From the NCBI GenBank assembly GCA_017744495.1, contig JAGIBE010000199.1:1-38263 (forward strand): a stretch of 38,263 nt of DNA. Direction: 5' to 3'. The stretch comes from Caulobacter sp. GTDB taxonomy: Bacteria > Pseudomonadota > Alphaproteobacteria > Caulobacterales > Caulobacteraceae. Every line of letters starts with the position of its first letter. Within the stretch, counting starts at the first letter, position 1. The notes beneath the pieces were generated by a model, which saw only the letters and a list, made by a program, of their open reading frames with translations, ran no database searches and was not told where the DNA came from. Position numbers and translations under genes: made by a program. Of the stretch, positions 1-8,716 are shown in pieces.

Positions 1-790
1 GCTCAGTGCGGCGCGACAGGTCGTCGGCGGCGTGGCCGATCTCGTCGGCGCCCAGGCGGATGCCTTCGGTGGCGCCGGCCACCTGGCCCATCGCTTCTTC
101 CATGATGCGCATGGCGTTGTTGAAGTCGGACTGTAGGGCCTGGAATTCGGGAGACACCTCGCCGTTGACGCGCGCCGTCAGGTCGCCGCGCGCCACGCGG
201 GCCAAGGCCTCGCCCAGGGCGGCGACGATCGCGCCCTGGTTCCGGGCGTCGCGGGCCCGCTCTTCCTCGAGCGCCTTCCGCTTGGCGTCCAGTTCGTCGA
301 GATAGGTCGAGATGGCGATGTCCATGTCCAGCATCACGGCCTTCATCAGGGCCGAGACCGCCGCGCCGGCCTTGGCGCCGCCGTCGCCGCCGCCCGCGAA
401 CATCCCCCTGGGCCACTGGTCCTTGACCACCGCGCGCATCAGATGGTCCGCGATCAGAGCGTAGCCGCCGATGTACCAGCGCGGCTCCAGGCCGATGCGG
501 GCGTGGACCTGGCCGACCGTCTTGACCGCCTGGCCGTAGTCGTCGCCGAACTCGCCGCGAGCGATCGACCGCCAATGGCCCTGCTGGCGGGCGCTGGCCC
601 GGTCCATCTGCTGGTTATCGACGAAGAAGGCGCGGGTCTCGGGATTGGCCCGGACCTTGCCGTAGAAACCCGCCAGAGCCGCGCCGATCTCGCGGTCGAT
701 CACCGGTCCCAGCGACCGCAGGGCGCCGCGCGCCTCGTGGTCCAGCTCCATGAAGGCGAGGCGCTCGTTCAGCGACGGATCACGGCTCAT
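1..790 (-). CDS. Globin-coupled methyl-accepting chemotaxis protein (N-terminal part, cut by window edge)
   Basis: Reading leftward from the ATG at 790-788 gives 263 codons open to the window edge. Residues about 10-165 look like a protoglobin sensor domain, with the stretch VHARIGLEPRWYIGGY placing the likely proximal heme histidine at H96. Residues about 190-235 resemble a HAMP linker (RVARGDLTARV), and the reading frame then runs into helical sequence (RLGADEIGHAADDLSRRTE) typical of the start of an MCP signalling domain. No membrane segment is visible, so a cytoplasmic oxygen or redox sensor feeding CheA is likely from family knowledge. The start is supported by AAGGGA a few bases upstream. 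The signalling domain itself lies outside the window, so a different output domain cannot be excluded. Confidence 0.88.
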   Translation of the reverse strand, partial: MSRDPSLNERLAFMELDHEARGALRSLGPVIDREIGAALAGFYGKVRANPETRAFFVDNQQMDRASARQQGHWRSIARGEFGDDYGQAVKTVGQVHARIGLEPRWYIGGYALIADHLMRAVVKDQWPRGMFAGGGDGGAKAGAAVSALMKAVMLDMDIAISTYLDELDAKRKALEEERARDARNQGAIVAALGEALARVARGDLTARVNGEVSPEFQALQSDFNNAMRIMEEAMGQVAGATEGIRLGADEIGHAADDLSRRTE

Positions 791-866
791 GACGGATTCC
801 CTTACAGACTAAGGCGTCCGTATCGAGCCGACATGGTTAACGGTTTGAGTAGGATCAAAGGCCGGG

Positions 867-891
867 CGTGCGCGACAAACGGCCGCGCACG
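867..891. repeat. Hairpin between chemoreceptor and acyl-CoA dehydrogenase
   Basis: CGTGCGCG (867-874) pairs with CGCGCACG (884-891) around a 9-base loop. TTTT follows on the plus strand, but no plus-strand gene ends here; for the minus-strand dehydrogenase mRNA the hairpin lies just after the stop without a U-run. It may act as an mRNA 3' end structure. Confidence 0.5.
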
Positions 892-904
892 TTTTCCAGG
901 CGCC

Positions 905-2053
905 CTACCCGCCCCGCTTCAGGGTCTCGCGGGCAATGACCAGCTGCTGGATCTGGCTGGTGCCTTCATAGATCCGGAAGATCCGCACATCCCGGTACAG
1001 GCGCTCGATGCCGTAGTCGGCGACATAGCCGGCGCCGCCGAAGATCTGCACCGCCCGGTCGGCCACCCGGCCCACCATCTCGGATGCGAACAGTTTCGCG
1101 GCAGCCGCTTCGAGCGTCACGTTGTCGCCGGCGTCGCGCTTGCGGGCGGTGTCCAGCACCAGGGCCTTGGCGGCCAAGGCCTCGGTCTTGCTGTCGGCGA
1201 TCATCGCCTGGATCAGTTGGAAGCTGGCGATCGGCTGGCCGAATTGCTTGCGCTCCGACGCATAGGCCACGCAGTCGGCGATCAGCCGCTCGGCCACGCC
1301 CACGCAGACGGCGGCGATGTGCAGGCGACCGCGGTCCAGCACCTGCATGGCCACCTTGAAGCCCTCGCCCTCCTCGCCCAGGCGGTTCCAGGCCGGCACG
1401 CGGACATTGTCGAAGGTCACGTCGTGGATATGGGCGCCCTGCTGGCCCATCTTCTTCTCGGGCTTGCTGACGGAAAGTCCGGGGAGATCGCGAGGCACGA
1501 GGAAGGCCGAGACGCCCGAACCGCCCTTGGCGTCCGGATTGGTGCGGGCCATCACCGTGAACAGCGACGCCTTGCCGGCGTTGGTGATGAACCGCTTGCC
1601 GCCGTTCAGGACGTAGTCGTCGCCGTCGCGGGTCGCCCGGGTCTGAACCGCGGCGCTGTCGGACCCGGCTTCCGGCTCGGTCAGGGCGAAGCTGGTGACG
1701 ATCTCGCCCGAGGCGATGCCGGGCAGCCACTTGGCCTTCTGCTCGTCCGTGCCAAACATCACCAGCCCCTGGCTGCCGATGCCGACATTGGTGCCGAACA
1801 CCGAGCGGAAGGCCGGCGAGGCGCGGCCCAGCTCGATGCCGACCAGGCACTCCTCTTCCATGTTAAGGCCGAGGCCGCCGAACTCTTCCGGGATCGACAG
1901 GCCGAACAGGCCCAGGCCCTTCATCTCGTCGATGACCTCGGCCGGCACCGCGTCGTCCTCGGCCACCTTGGCCTCGATCGGGCGCAGCCGCTCGGCGACG
2001 AAACGGCGGACCGTGTCGATCAGCTGCTCGCGGGTCTCGAGGTCCAGGGCCAT
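905..2053 (-). CDS. Acyl-CoA dehydrogenase
   Basis: A 382-residue flavoprotein of the usual family length. It should oxidise an acyl-CoA to the 2,3-enoyl-CoA and pass electrons to ETF. Visible landmarks are the N-terminal helical domain, the substrate/FAD motif FALTEPEAGSD (about 122-132), the QIFGGAGY segment, and the C-terminal RIYEGTSQIQ, whose glutamate (E363) is the expected catalytic base. The ATG at 2053 follows GGAAGGAA. Acyl chain preference (short, medium or branched) cannot be told from sequence by eye. It lies downstream of the protease and permease on the same strand but 68 bases from the protease stop, and a PsrA-like palindrome sits in its leader, which suggests its own control. 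Confidence 0.95.
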   Translation of the reverse strand: MALDLETREQLIDTVRRFVAERLRPIEAKVAEDDAVPAEVIDEMKGLGLFGLSIPEEFGGLGLNMEEECLVGIELGRASPAFRSVFGTNVGIGSQGLVMFGTDEQKAKWLPGIASGEIVTSFALTEPEAGSDSAAVQTRATRDGDDYVLNGGKRFITNAGKASLFTVMARTNPDAKGGSGVSAFLVPRDLPGLSVSKPEKKMGQQGAHIHDVTFDNVRVPAWNRLGEEGEGFKVAMQVLDRGRLHIAAVCVGVAERLIADCVAYASERKQFGQPIASFQLIQAMIADSKTEALAAKALVLDTARKRDAGDNVTLEAAAAKLFASEMVGRVADRAVQIFGGAGYVADYGIERLYRDVRIFRIYEGTSQIQQLVIARETLKRGG

Positions 2054-2068
2054 GGCGTTCCTTCCGCT

Positions 2069-2085
2069 TCAAACATTTGTTTTGA
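2069..2085. promoter_or_regulatory. Candidate operator for acyl-CoA dehydrogenase (PsrA-like)
   Basis: TCAAACATTTGTTTTGA is an imperfect palindrome 16 bases upstream of the dehydrogenase ATG. The core CAAAC-N4-GTTTT resembles the published PsrA-type half sites (G/C)AAAC-N2-4-GTTT(G/C). PsrA itself is not in the window, so the assignment is inference. Confidence 0.4.
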
Positions 2086-2121
2086 GCGGACTGTAACGAC
2101 GGAACGCCAGAAGGAAAGAGG

Positions 2122-4389
2122 CTAGAACCGCGACCGCCAAGTCGCCATCGCCCCGACCTCCGGTCCGGCGTCGGCCTGATGCCCCGGCTGCAGGGCCAGA
2201 CTGGTGCGGACCACCAGCGAGCGCAGCGGCCCGAACGCGTGCTCGACACCCGCCGTCAGGTCCAGTTCGCGGCCGTCGGGGGCGGCGCTGAACCGGCGGG
2301 TCGAGAAGGTCAGCGGGTCGTCATAGGCCAGGGGCACGTCGGCGAGGGTGGCCTGGAAATTGCCGCTCTCGATGCGCAGGGGCTGGGACAGGCCCAGGGT
2401 CAGGCGCGAGCAGGACCACCCGATCAGAGCGCAGTCCACCCCGCCCTCCAGATTCCAGGCGCTGCTGATCGCCTTGTCCAGCGCCAGCAGGCCGCCGGCG
2501 TCGGTGCGGCCGATCGACAGATCGGCGTGCAGGGTGAAGCCGGGACGCGGATAGAAGTCCATCGCCCACGCGCCGAACCGGGTCTTGGCCGGCAGGGCCA
2601 GGGTCGAGCCCGGCGCCAGGTACGAGCCCAGCGGCCCCAAGGGCTCGTCCAGCGAGCCGCCGGTCAGGCTGAACAGCGCGTCGCCGATCTGCATCATGCC
2701 GGTGGCCGAGGCGTAGCTGGAACCCTCGATCTCGGTGACCTGCATCGGCCGGCGCGGATGGGCCGAGCCCTGTTCGGCCAATAGGGCGAAGCGGCCGAAG
2801 CGCAGGGCGGCCTGGGTCGTGCGGTCGGGTTGGGCGATGGTCTGGAACGCGTCGCGGCCGGCGGGACCGGCCGGCGCCGCCGCCCCGCCCTCGCCGCTCC
2901 AGTTGGACAGGCTCAGGCGTCCATAGGCGGCCTGCATACGGACCGAGCGCATCGACTGAGGACCGAGCAGCTGGGACGGCTGAGGCTCGTTGACGCGCTC
3001 GTCGAAGACCGGACCTTCCACCGAGACCGCCAGGTTCAGCCCGCCCAGGGCCGGACCGCCCAGCACCACCTGGCTGGAGGCCTGGATCGGCGGCGCGATC
3101 AGCAGCGCCCCCCGCCGCTGACTGGGCGCGCCCTCGGCCAGGTTCACCGAGAACAGGCGGTGATAGTCGTCGTGGATCACGGTCGTCAGGGCGTCGGTGC
3201 GCCGTAACGCCGAACCGAAGGCCGCGCCGACATTGCCGCCGACGCCGCCGGCGACCAGGGCCGTGGTCTCGCCGTCGGGCAGGGATAGGCTGCTCGTCCC
3301 CACGGGCGCGAAGGCCCGCGCCAGGTCCAGGCCGCCTCGACCGTAGGTCGAGTCCGTGCCGGTGGTCCCCAAGTCGGCGGCGGTGCGCAGCAGGATGTCG
3401 ACGGCGTCGCGGCCCGAGATGTTGGGGAAGGCCTGCATCAGCAAGGCCAGGGCGCCCGAGACCTGGGGCGCGGCGAACGAAGTGCCGGAGACCACCGCGC
3501 AGCCCGTGCTGTCGCATTCGGTGGTGATGGCGTCACCCGGCGCGGACAGATAGCCGTTGGCGGCTGCTCCGGCCTTGTTGGAATAGCTGGCCATCACCCC
3601 GGCCTGGGTCAGGGCGCCGACCGCGATCACCGAGCCGGCATAGCGGGGATCGACGGCGTAGCGGGCGGGCCACGAGGATTCGGCCGCGCCGTCATTGCCC
3701 GACGAGGCGGCGATCACGGCCCCGGCGGCGACCGCGCGAGCCAGGGCGCCCTCGAACCGCGCCCCCTCGGGCCCATCGCCGCCCAGCGAGAGGTTGATGA
3801 CGCGGGCGCCCTTGGCCACGGCGTAGTCGAGGGCGTCGGCCAAGGCGTCGGAATCGAAGACGCATTCGGGGCAGCCGACCGTGGCCACCCGGCTGTCGTC
3901 GGCCCGGATCGACAGGATGGTCGAGGCGTAGGCGACACCGATCGTGCCGGCCCCGTTAAAGCGTGCGGCGATGATGTCGGCCACGCGGGTGCCGTGGCGG
4001 CTGGTCCCCACCAGGGCGTTACGCCCGGCGACGATGTCGGTGGAGCTGGACGAGACCGCGCCGGTGAGGTCGGGCTGACTGGAATCGACGCCGGTGTCGA
4101 CCACCGCCACGGTGATCCCCTGCCCGGTCGCGCCCTTGGCGTAGGCCGAGTCGGCGTGGATGGCGCCCAGGTTCCATCCGCGCTGATACTCGGCGCTGCT
4201 GGAGGTTGGATAGGTCGGCGGCGGAGGGGGAGGCGGTGGGGCAGGCGGCGGAGGCGGCGGGGCCGCCGTCACCGTCGGTGCGGGTCCCGAGCCGCCCCCT
4301 CCGCCGCACGCCACCAGCGGGATCGCGGCGAGCAGGGCCCAGACGCTGGGCCGGTAGAGAGAGGACAGAACGGAACGCGACAAGACCAC
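2122..4389 (-). CDS. Subtilisin-like (S8) serine protease, lipoprotein with probable autotransporter barrel
   Basis: 755 residues. An N-terminal signal ends in the lipobox LVAC with the lipidated cysteine at C28, followed by a Gly run and a proline-only linker (about 44-58). The S8 catalytic domain spans about 75-360: D98 in VVDTGVD, H132 in RHGTRVAD, N232 in SSGNDG and S304 in SGTSFAAP form the expected triad and oxyanion residue. The remaining about 380 residues are Gly/Ala-rich with alternating hydrophobic strands and end in a terminal phenylalanine (WRSRF), as in outer-membrane beta-barrels. Lipobox plus poly-Pro linker plus subtilase plus barrel is the arrangement of Bordetella SphB1 and Neisseria NalP, which cleave other surface proteins. 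The barrel call is by eye; a soluble C-terminal domain is the alternative. Start 28 bases after the permease stop suggests co-transcription. Confidence 0.85.
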   Translation of the reverse strand: MVLSRSVLSSLYRPSVWALLAAIPLVACGGGGGSGPAPTVTAAPPPPPPAPPPPPPPPTYPTSSSAEYQRGWNLGAIHADSAYAKGATGQGITVAVVDTGVDSSQPDLTGAVSSSSTDIVAGRNALVGTSRHGTRVADIIAARFNGAGTIGVAYASTILSIRADDSRVATVGCPECVFDSDALADALDYAVAKGARVINLSLGGDGPEGARFEGALARAVAAGAVIAASSGNDGAAESSWPARYAVDPRYAGSVIAVGALTQAGVMASYSNKAGAAANGYLSAPGDAITTECDSTGCAVVSGTSFAAPQVSGALALLMQAFPNISGRDAVDILLRTAADLGTTGTDSTYGRGGLDLARAFAPVGTSSLSLPDGETTALVAGGVGGNVGAAFGSALRRTDALTTVIHDDYHRLFSVNLAEGAPSQRRGALLIAPPIQASSQVVLGGPALGGLNLAVSVEGPVFDERVNEPQPSQLLGPQSMRSVRMQAAYGRLSLSNWSGEGGAAAPAGPAGRDAFQTIAQPDRTTQAALRFGRFALLAEQGSAHPRRPMQVTEIEGSSYASATGMMQIGDALFSLTGGSLDEPLGPLGSYLAPGSTLALPAKTRFGAWAMDFYPRPGFTLHADLSIGRTDAGGLLALDKAISSAWNLEGGVDCALIGWSCSRLTLGLSQPLRIESGNFQATLADVPLAYDDPLTFSTRRFSAAPDGRELDLTAGVEHAFGPLRSLVVRTSLALQPGHQADAGPEVGAMATWRSRF

Positions 4390-4417
4390 CCCCGGGAACG
4401 CGGTTAACGCGAGGGGT

Positions 4418-5866
4418 CTACACCTTTCCGGTCTCGGCGCGCGCCAGGGCGCTACGTCGCACCCCGTACAGGAAGTAGACCGCCGCCCCGATCAGATGGG
4501 CGTACAGGAAGTAGCGCTGGGTCTTCGAAGGCAGGCTGTAGAACAGGTAGAGGCAACCGAGGATGGCGCCGGGCGCCACCAATCGCCACAACGGCGTGGC
4601 GAACACCCGGGGGCGGTTCGGGTCGCGCAGCCGCAGGATGATCACCGACAGACCCACGGCGATGAAAGCCGCCAGGGTGCCGGCGTTGGCGAGGGCCGCG
4701 ATCTCCCCCAACGACAGCAGGCCCGACAAGCCCGCCGCCAGGACGCCGGTCAGCAGGGTCATGATCACCGGCGTTCCGGTCTTGGCGTTCACCTTCGACA
4801 GCGCCTGAGGCAGCAGGCCATCGCGCGACATCACGAAGAAGATGCGGCTCTGTCCGTACATGAAGGCGAGGATCACGGTCGGCAGGGCCACCACCGCCGC
4901 CAGGGCGACCACCTGGGCCATGGCCGGATGACCCAGGCTCTGCAGGATGAAGACCAGCGGCGCGCCGACCTTGGAGAAGACCTCGGTGGGCGAGGCCCCG
5001 ATCGCGGCGGCCGCTACGACCATGTAGATCACCGAACAGGCCAGCATCGAGCCGACGATGCCGATCGTCAGGTCGCGCTTGGGGTCCTTGGTCTCCTCGG
5101 CCGCGGTCGAGACCGCGTCGAAGCCGTAAAAGGCGAAGAAGATCACGCTGGCCGCCGCCATCACCCCGACCTTGGCCGCATCGGCGCCAGCTCCAGGCAG
5201 GCTGTGGGCGCTGAAGCCGTTCGGCATGAATGGTGTGAAGTGTCCGGCGTTGAACGCTGGCAGGGCCAGGGCGATGAACAAGACCAGGGCCGCGATCTTG
5301 ATCACCACCAGCACCATGCTGACGGTCGCGCTCTCGCGGGTGCCCAGCGACAACAGCCCAGCCACAGCCATGGAGATAAGCACGGCCGGCAGGTTGATCA
5401 GGCCGTGGGTTCCGTCGGCGAACGTGTGGTGGGGGCCGAACAGCAGGAACTCCGGCAGGCCCGCCATGCGGAACAGGCCGGCGGCGTGGTCCGACCAGCC
5501 CACCGCCACGGCCGCGCAGACCAGGGTGTATTCGAGGATCAGGCTCCAGCCGACGAACCAGGCGACCGGCTCGCCCATGGCCACGTAACTGTAAGTGTAG
5601 GCGCTGCCCGAGGCCGGGATCATCGTCGACAGCTCGGCATAGCACAGGGCGGCGCAGGCGCAGACCGCCCCGGCGATCAGGAAGGACAACATCACGCCCG
5701 GACCGGCCATGCCCGCCCCATCGCCGACCAGGGTGTAGATGCCGGTGCCGACGACGGCCCCGACGCCCAGGGCGACCAGATGGTACCAGCTCAGGGTCTT
5801 CTTCAGGGCGTGGTGCGCGTCGCCGCCCGCCGTCTCGATCGCCTTGCGGCGGTTCCAGAAGCTCAT
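4418..5866 (-). CDS. APC-family amino acid permease
   Basis: 482 residues with about 12-14 hydrophobic segments. The first membrane helix carries the APC signature GAVVGTGIY (36-44), the unwound substrate-binding turn of this superfamily. The sequence resembles the cationic amino acid transporter (CAT) branch in length and in motifs such as YAELSTMIPASGSAYTYSY and FYGFDAVSTAAEETKDPKRD. It should import an amino acid by proton coupling at the inner membrane; the substrate is not identifiable. The ATG at 5866 is preceded by GGGAGAG. It is the first gene of a same-strand run with the S8 protease, so peptide breakdown and amino acid uptake could be linked, but that is inference. Confidence 0.92.
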   Translation of the reverse strand: MSFWNRRKAIETAGGDAHHALKKTLSWYHLVALGVGAVVGTGIYTLVGDGAGMAGPGVMLSFLIAGAVCACAALCYAELSTMIPASGSAYTYSYVAMGEPVAWFVGWSLILEYTLVCAAVAVGWSDHAAGLFRMAGLPEFLLFGPHHTFADGTHGLINLPAVLISMAVAGLLSLGTRESATVSMVLVVIKIAALVLFIALALPAFNAGHFTPFMPNGFSAHSLPGAGADAAKVGVMAAASVIFFAFYGFDAVSTAAEETKDPKRDLTIGIVGSMLACSVIYMVVAAAAIGASPTEVFSKVGAPLVFILQSLGHPAMAQVVALAAVVALPTVILAFMYGQSRIFFVMSRDGLLPQALSKVNAKTGTPVIMTLLTGVLAAGLSGLLSLGEIAALANAGTLAAFIAVGLSVIILRLRDPNRPRVFATPLWRLVAPGAILGCLYLFYSLPSKTQRYFLYAHLIGAAVYFLYGVRRSALARAETGKV

Positions 5867-6000
5867 TCGTCTCTCCCGACTCTCGCGGCGGACGATGGGC
5901 TAGCGGGAGCCTTGCGCCAAGGGGGAGATTTTGCTCCGCCGACGACCGTTTCTGACAAGCGCGTACGGCGCCGGCTCACAGGCCGGTGAAGATCAGCGCC

Positions 6001-7350
6001 TCAGGCGAGCTTCTCGACGTCGTTCAGCCGCCAGGTCTTCTGGAACAGTTCGGGGGTGGGTCCGTAGAAGCGGGCCAGCAACTCGAACTCGCGTCCCGGC
6101 TGGGTCGGGACCCAGTTGGCGTCCTTTCCGGCCGGCGCGGCGGGGCCGAAATAGAGGTCGACCGATCCGTCGGCGTTCACCTCAAGCCCCGGCGACTGCG
6201 ACGAACGGCCCTGCCGTGGCAGCTCTCGGATAAAGGCGTGGGTCTGGCGATCGTAGACCGTCACCGACCAGTACTGGCGCACGGGCGCCCGTGCGGGCAC
6301 GTGGAGCCGATAGGTCGCCGAGCCGTCGAACGGCGCGCCTTCGCGATCTTCGCCCAGCATCAGGTAGTACTGCGACTCCCCGATATGCTTGGCGCTGAAG
6401 AAGGCCAGCGAATAGGCGTTGGCGCGCATGTCCGTGGGGTAGGAGTCGGCCACCTTGAAGTCGCCCATGACCGACTTGGTGAAATCCTCGGTCACCGGGA
6501 AGAACCAGCGCCTGCCCTCGTAGAACGGCGGCGTGGAGCCGTAGAGCGTGTCGATCCAGGCTCGGGCCTCGAGGGCGGCATCGTCAAGAATCGCCTTGGT
6601 CCTGGCGTCGGGGGCGAAGGGCTCGCCGCCGCGCGCTATGCCAAGGGCCTTCAGCGGATCGATCATCGCCCGGTCGCGCTCCAGCCACGGCTCGGCGCGC
6701 ACCATCCTGTCCAACGACTCGAAGAATCGCAGGTCGTAGGGGATGGTGGAATCGAACACCCCGCCGGACGCGTCGACATAGGTCGTCTCAGGCGGATTGG
6801 CGGCGGCGCTCAGCGGATAGACTTTCAACCGCCGCGAATAGGCCACCGCCTTGGCGACGTCCTCGTCGCTGCCGCTGTCCAGCACCGACCGAACCAGGGC
6901 GTAGCCACGATAGGTGTAGGGCCGCATCGGGATATAGCCGTCGGGAACCTCGCCCTCATAGCCCGGCGGCAGGATCAGGTACTTGCCGCCCTTGCCCTTG
7001 TCGACGCCGCCCGGGCCGATGTCCTCGACCGCCGCCTGCCAGCGGTCCATGACGCTTCCGTTGAACACCCCGTCGTCGGCCGGCGGGACCTCGAACACCA
7101 CCGGCCCCGCCTCGGTGTTGAAGAACGGCATCAGATAGATGACGTCGGGATTGGGCGTCAGGGTCTGGTTCTTCCAGTCCAGCAGGCCCGGCCACCAGAC
7201 AATCCGATTCCAGTCGCCGCCCAGCTTGGCGAAGGCCTGGAACATCAGGTCGAAATTGACGACCGGCATGCCCCAGACCACGGCCTCCACCGCGCGCCGG
7301 TGAAGCATGCGGTCGGCGAGTTGGGTGGGGGAGAGCGTCTGCCGAGCCAT
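6001..7350 (-). CDS. DUF1254 / DUF1214 domain protein
   Basis: 449 residues. An N-terminal DUF1254-like region (about 20-190, with GMPVVNFDLM and NPDVIYLMPFF) is followed by a C-terminal DUF1214-like region (about 330-430, with PVRQYWSVTVYDRQTHAFI and GSVDLYFGPAAP). Proteins with this pair are common in proteobacteria, often exported or surface-associated, and have no settled biochemical role. No signal peptide is evident with this start. The last codons abut a 130-base gap before the permease, so it is probably transcribed alone or with the small gene at 7454-7708, which lies upstream on the same strand. Confidence 0.88.
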   Translation of the reverse strand: MARQTLSPTQLADRMLHRRAVEAVVWGMPVVNFDLMFQAFAKLGGDWNRIVWWPGLLDWKNQTLTPNPDVIYLMPFFNTEAGPVVFEVPPADDGVFNGSVMDRWQAAVEDIGPGGVDKGKGGKYLILPPGYEGEVPDGYIPMRPYTYRGYALVRSVLDSGSDEDVAKAVAYSRRLKVYPLSAAANPPETTYVDASGGVFDSTIPYDLRFFESLDRMVRAEPWLERDRAMIDPLKALGIARGGEPFAPDARTKAILDDAALEARAWIDTLYGSTPPFYEGRRWFFPVTEDFTKSVMGDFKVADSYPTDMRANAYSLAFFSAKHIGESQYYLMLGEDREGAPFDGSATYRLHVPARAPVRQYWSVTVYDRQTHAFIRELPRQGRSSQSPGLEVNADGSVDLYFGPAAPAGKDANWVPTQPGREFELLARFYGPTPELFQKTWRLNDVEKLA

Positions 7351-7453
7351 GGCGACCTCGTTTGTCGATGGCTCTGAAGGGTATGGTCGCCGCCCGCGCC
7401 CGCAATCAGTGGAAACCCGCTCGCGAAGTCTCGGAATCCGGTGCGCGGCGGCC

Positions 7454-7708
7454 TTAGATCACCGCGTCGAACGCCGCCCAGTTCGGAACCTCGGTCCCCG
7501 CCGACTTCCGGCCGCGGTTGGCTATGCGCGTGTAGAGCGTCTTCACGCAGCGGCTGCCCGTGGTCTCGAACAGGAACGGGAAGATGCCGTGGACGAAGCA
7601 GGCCGCGCCGCCCAGCAGCATCGGCAACGCGAAGCTCCAGGCCACAGCCATGTGCTCGGCATAGGTCTCGTCGACCGAGCGTGGATGGCGGGTGAAGACG
7701 TCGAGCAT
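7454..7708 (-). CDS. Small DUF6356-type membrane protein
   Basis: 84 residues beginning MLDVFTRHPRSVDETYAEHM, with one hydrophobic helical stretch at about 22-48 (FALPMLLGGAACFVHGIFPFLF) and a basic C-terminal part. I chose the ATG at 7708 because protein-like sequence begins there; the longer open frame upstream overlaps the regulator. The pattern HPRSV-x-ETYxEHM matches a small family of uncharacterised alphaproteobacterial proteins (DUF6356). Function unknown. It is divergent from the Lrp/AsnC gene, which may control it. Confidence 0.75.
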   Translation of the reverse strand: MLDVFTRHPRSVDETYAEHMAVAWSFALPMLLGGAACFVHGIFPFLFETTGSRCVKTLYTRIANRGRKSAGTEVPNWAAFDAVI

Positions 7709-7793
7709 GGTCCGGCTCCCAGGGAACAGGGTTCCATGATGGCTCGGTTCGCGAGAATGACATGGTCGAAGTTGCGGATTTACGGTAACTAGA

Positions 7794-7808
7794 GAGAACT
7801 CCATTCTC
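7794..7808. promoter_or_regulatory. Candidate Lrp/AsnC operator
   Basis: GAGAA-CTCCA-TTCTC is a perfect 5-base inverted repeat in the divergent region between the DUF6356 gene and the Lrp/AsnC regulator, 20 bases before the regulator start. Lrp-type regulators usually bind such sites for autoregulation; binding here is inferred. Confidence 0.4.
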
Positions 7809-7828
7809 CATTTTTGCCTACGAAGAGA

Positions 7829-8296
7829 ATGATCCAACTCGACCAAATCGACCGCCGCCTGCTGGCCATCCTGCAGCAGGACGCCACTGTCCCCATCGCC
7901 GAGCTGGCCGAGCGGGTGGGCCTGTCCCAGACGCCGTGCTGGAAGCGCGTCAAGCGGCTGCAGGACTCCGGCGTGATCACCGCCCGCGTCGCCCTGATCG
8001 ACCGCGACGCCCTGGACCTGCCCCTGACCGTGTTCGTGGCCGTGAAAACCGGTCGCCACGACGAGGAATGGCTGGCGACCTTCGCGGCCGGCGCCAAGGC
8101 CCTGCCCGAGGTGGTCGAGTTCTACCGGATGAGCGGCGACGTCGATTACCTGCTCAAGGTCGTGGTGCGCGACATCGCCGCCTACGACCGCTTCTACCGC
8201 CGCCTGATCGCCACCGCCCCGCTGACCGACGTCTCGTCCAGCTTCGCTATGGAGCAGATCAAGTTCACCACGGCCCTGCCGATCGCGGCGGGATGA
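7829..8296 (+). CDS. Lrp/AsnC family transcriptional regulator
   Basis: 155 residues from the ATG at 7829; a TTG at 7814 in frame would add five residues. The N-terminal helix-turn-helix (about 22-42, IAELAERVGLSQTPCWKRVKRL) is followed by a RAM ligand-binding domain (about 66-140) with the conserved GDVDYLLKV turn. Members sense amino acids or related metabolites and form octamers that wrap DNA. The nearest candidate targets are itself and the divergent DUF6356 gene. The effector is not predictable from the sequence. Confidence 0.93.
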   Translation: MIQLDQIDRRLLAILQQDATVPIAELAERVGLSQTPCWKRVKRLQDSGVITARVALIDRDALDLPLTVFVAVKTGRHDEEWLATFAAGAKALPEVVEFYRMSGDVDYLLKVVVRDIAAYDRFYRRLIATAPLTDVSSSFAMEQIKFTTALPIAAG

Positions 8297-8299
8297 ACG

Positions 8300-8716
8300 C
8301 TACCCCTCAAAGCTCACCACCGACCAGCCGTAGGCGCGGATGCGCCAGGCGGCGTCCTCCAGCACCAGGACGAACGACCAGCCGCCGTGCTCGTCGAACG
8401 ACTTGCCGTCACGCACGGCGGTCCAACGGGTGGGCAGGCTGAAATAGACGGTGTCGCCGGTGCGGCCGAAGTCCTGCGGCGCGCCGAAGGTGTGGCGCAG
8501 GTCAGCGATGGCGCCGACGTGGCGGACCATAAGATCCCGCCAACGGGCCAGCCCCGCCTGGCCGGTGAAGACATGCGGCGGAAAGTTCTCGAGGATGACT
8601 AGATCGCCGGCCGAGAACACGCCGTCCAGGACGCCCTTGTCGGCCGTTTCCAGGAACGCGGCCAGCGCCTCCGGCCCCGCCATCATGGCGGCGTCGGGCC
8701 CGGCCGCTCCCGACAT
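8300..8716 (-). CDS. NTF2-like / SnoaL-like small protein
   Basis: 138 residues with the cone-shaped NTF2-like pattern: an N-terminal helix (ALAAFLETADKGVLDGVFS), then alternating strands ending in DAAWRIRAYGWSVVS. Such proteins are small ligand-binding or isomerase-like folds; no catalytic pair is obvious. The start ATG overlaps the stop of rlmN by one base (TGATG read on the minus strand), so it is almost certainly translated from the rlmN mRNA. It is convergent with the Lrp gene with only 3 bases between stops. Confidence 0.75.
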   Translation of the reverse strand: MSGAAGPDAAMMAGPEALAAFLETADKGVLDGVFSAGDLVILENFPPHVFTGQAGLARWRDLMVRHVGAIADLRHTFGAPQDFGRTGDTVYFSLPTRWTAVRDGKSFDEHGGWSFVLVLEDAAWRIRAYGWSVVSFEG

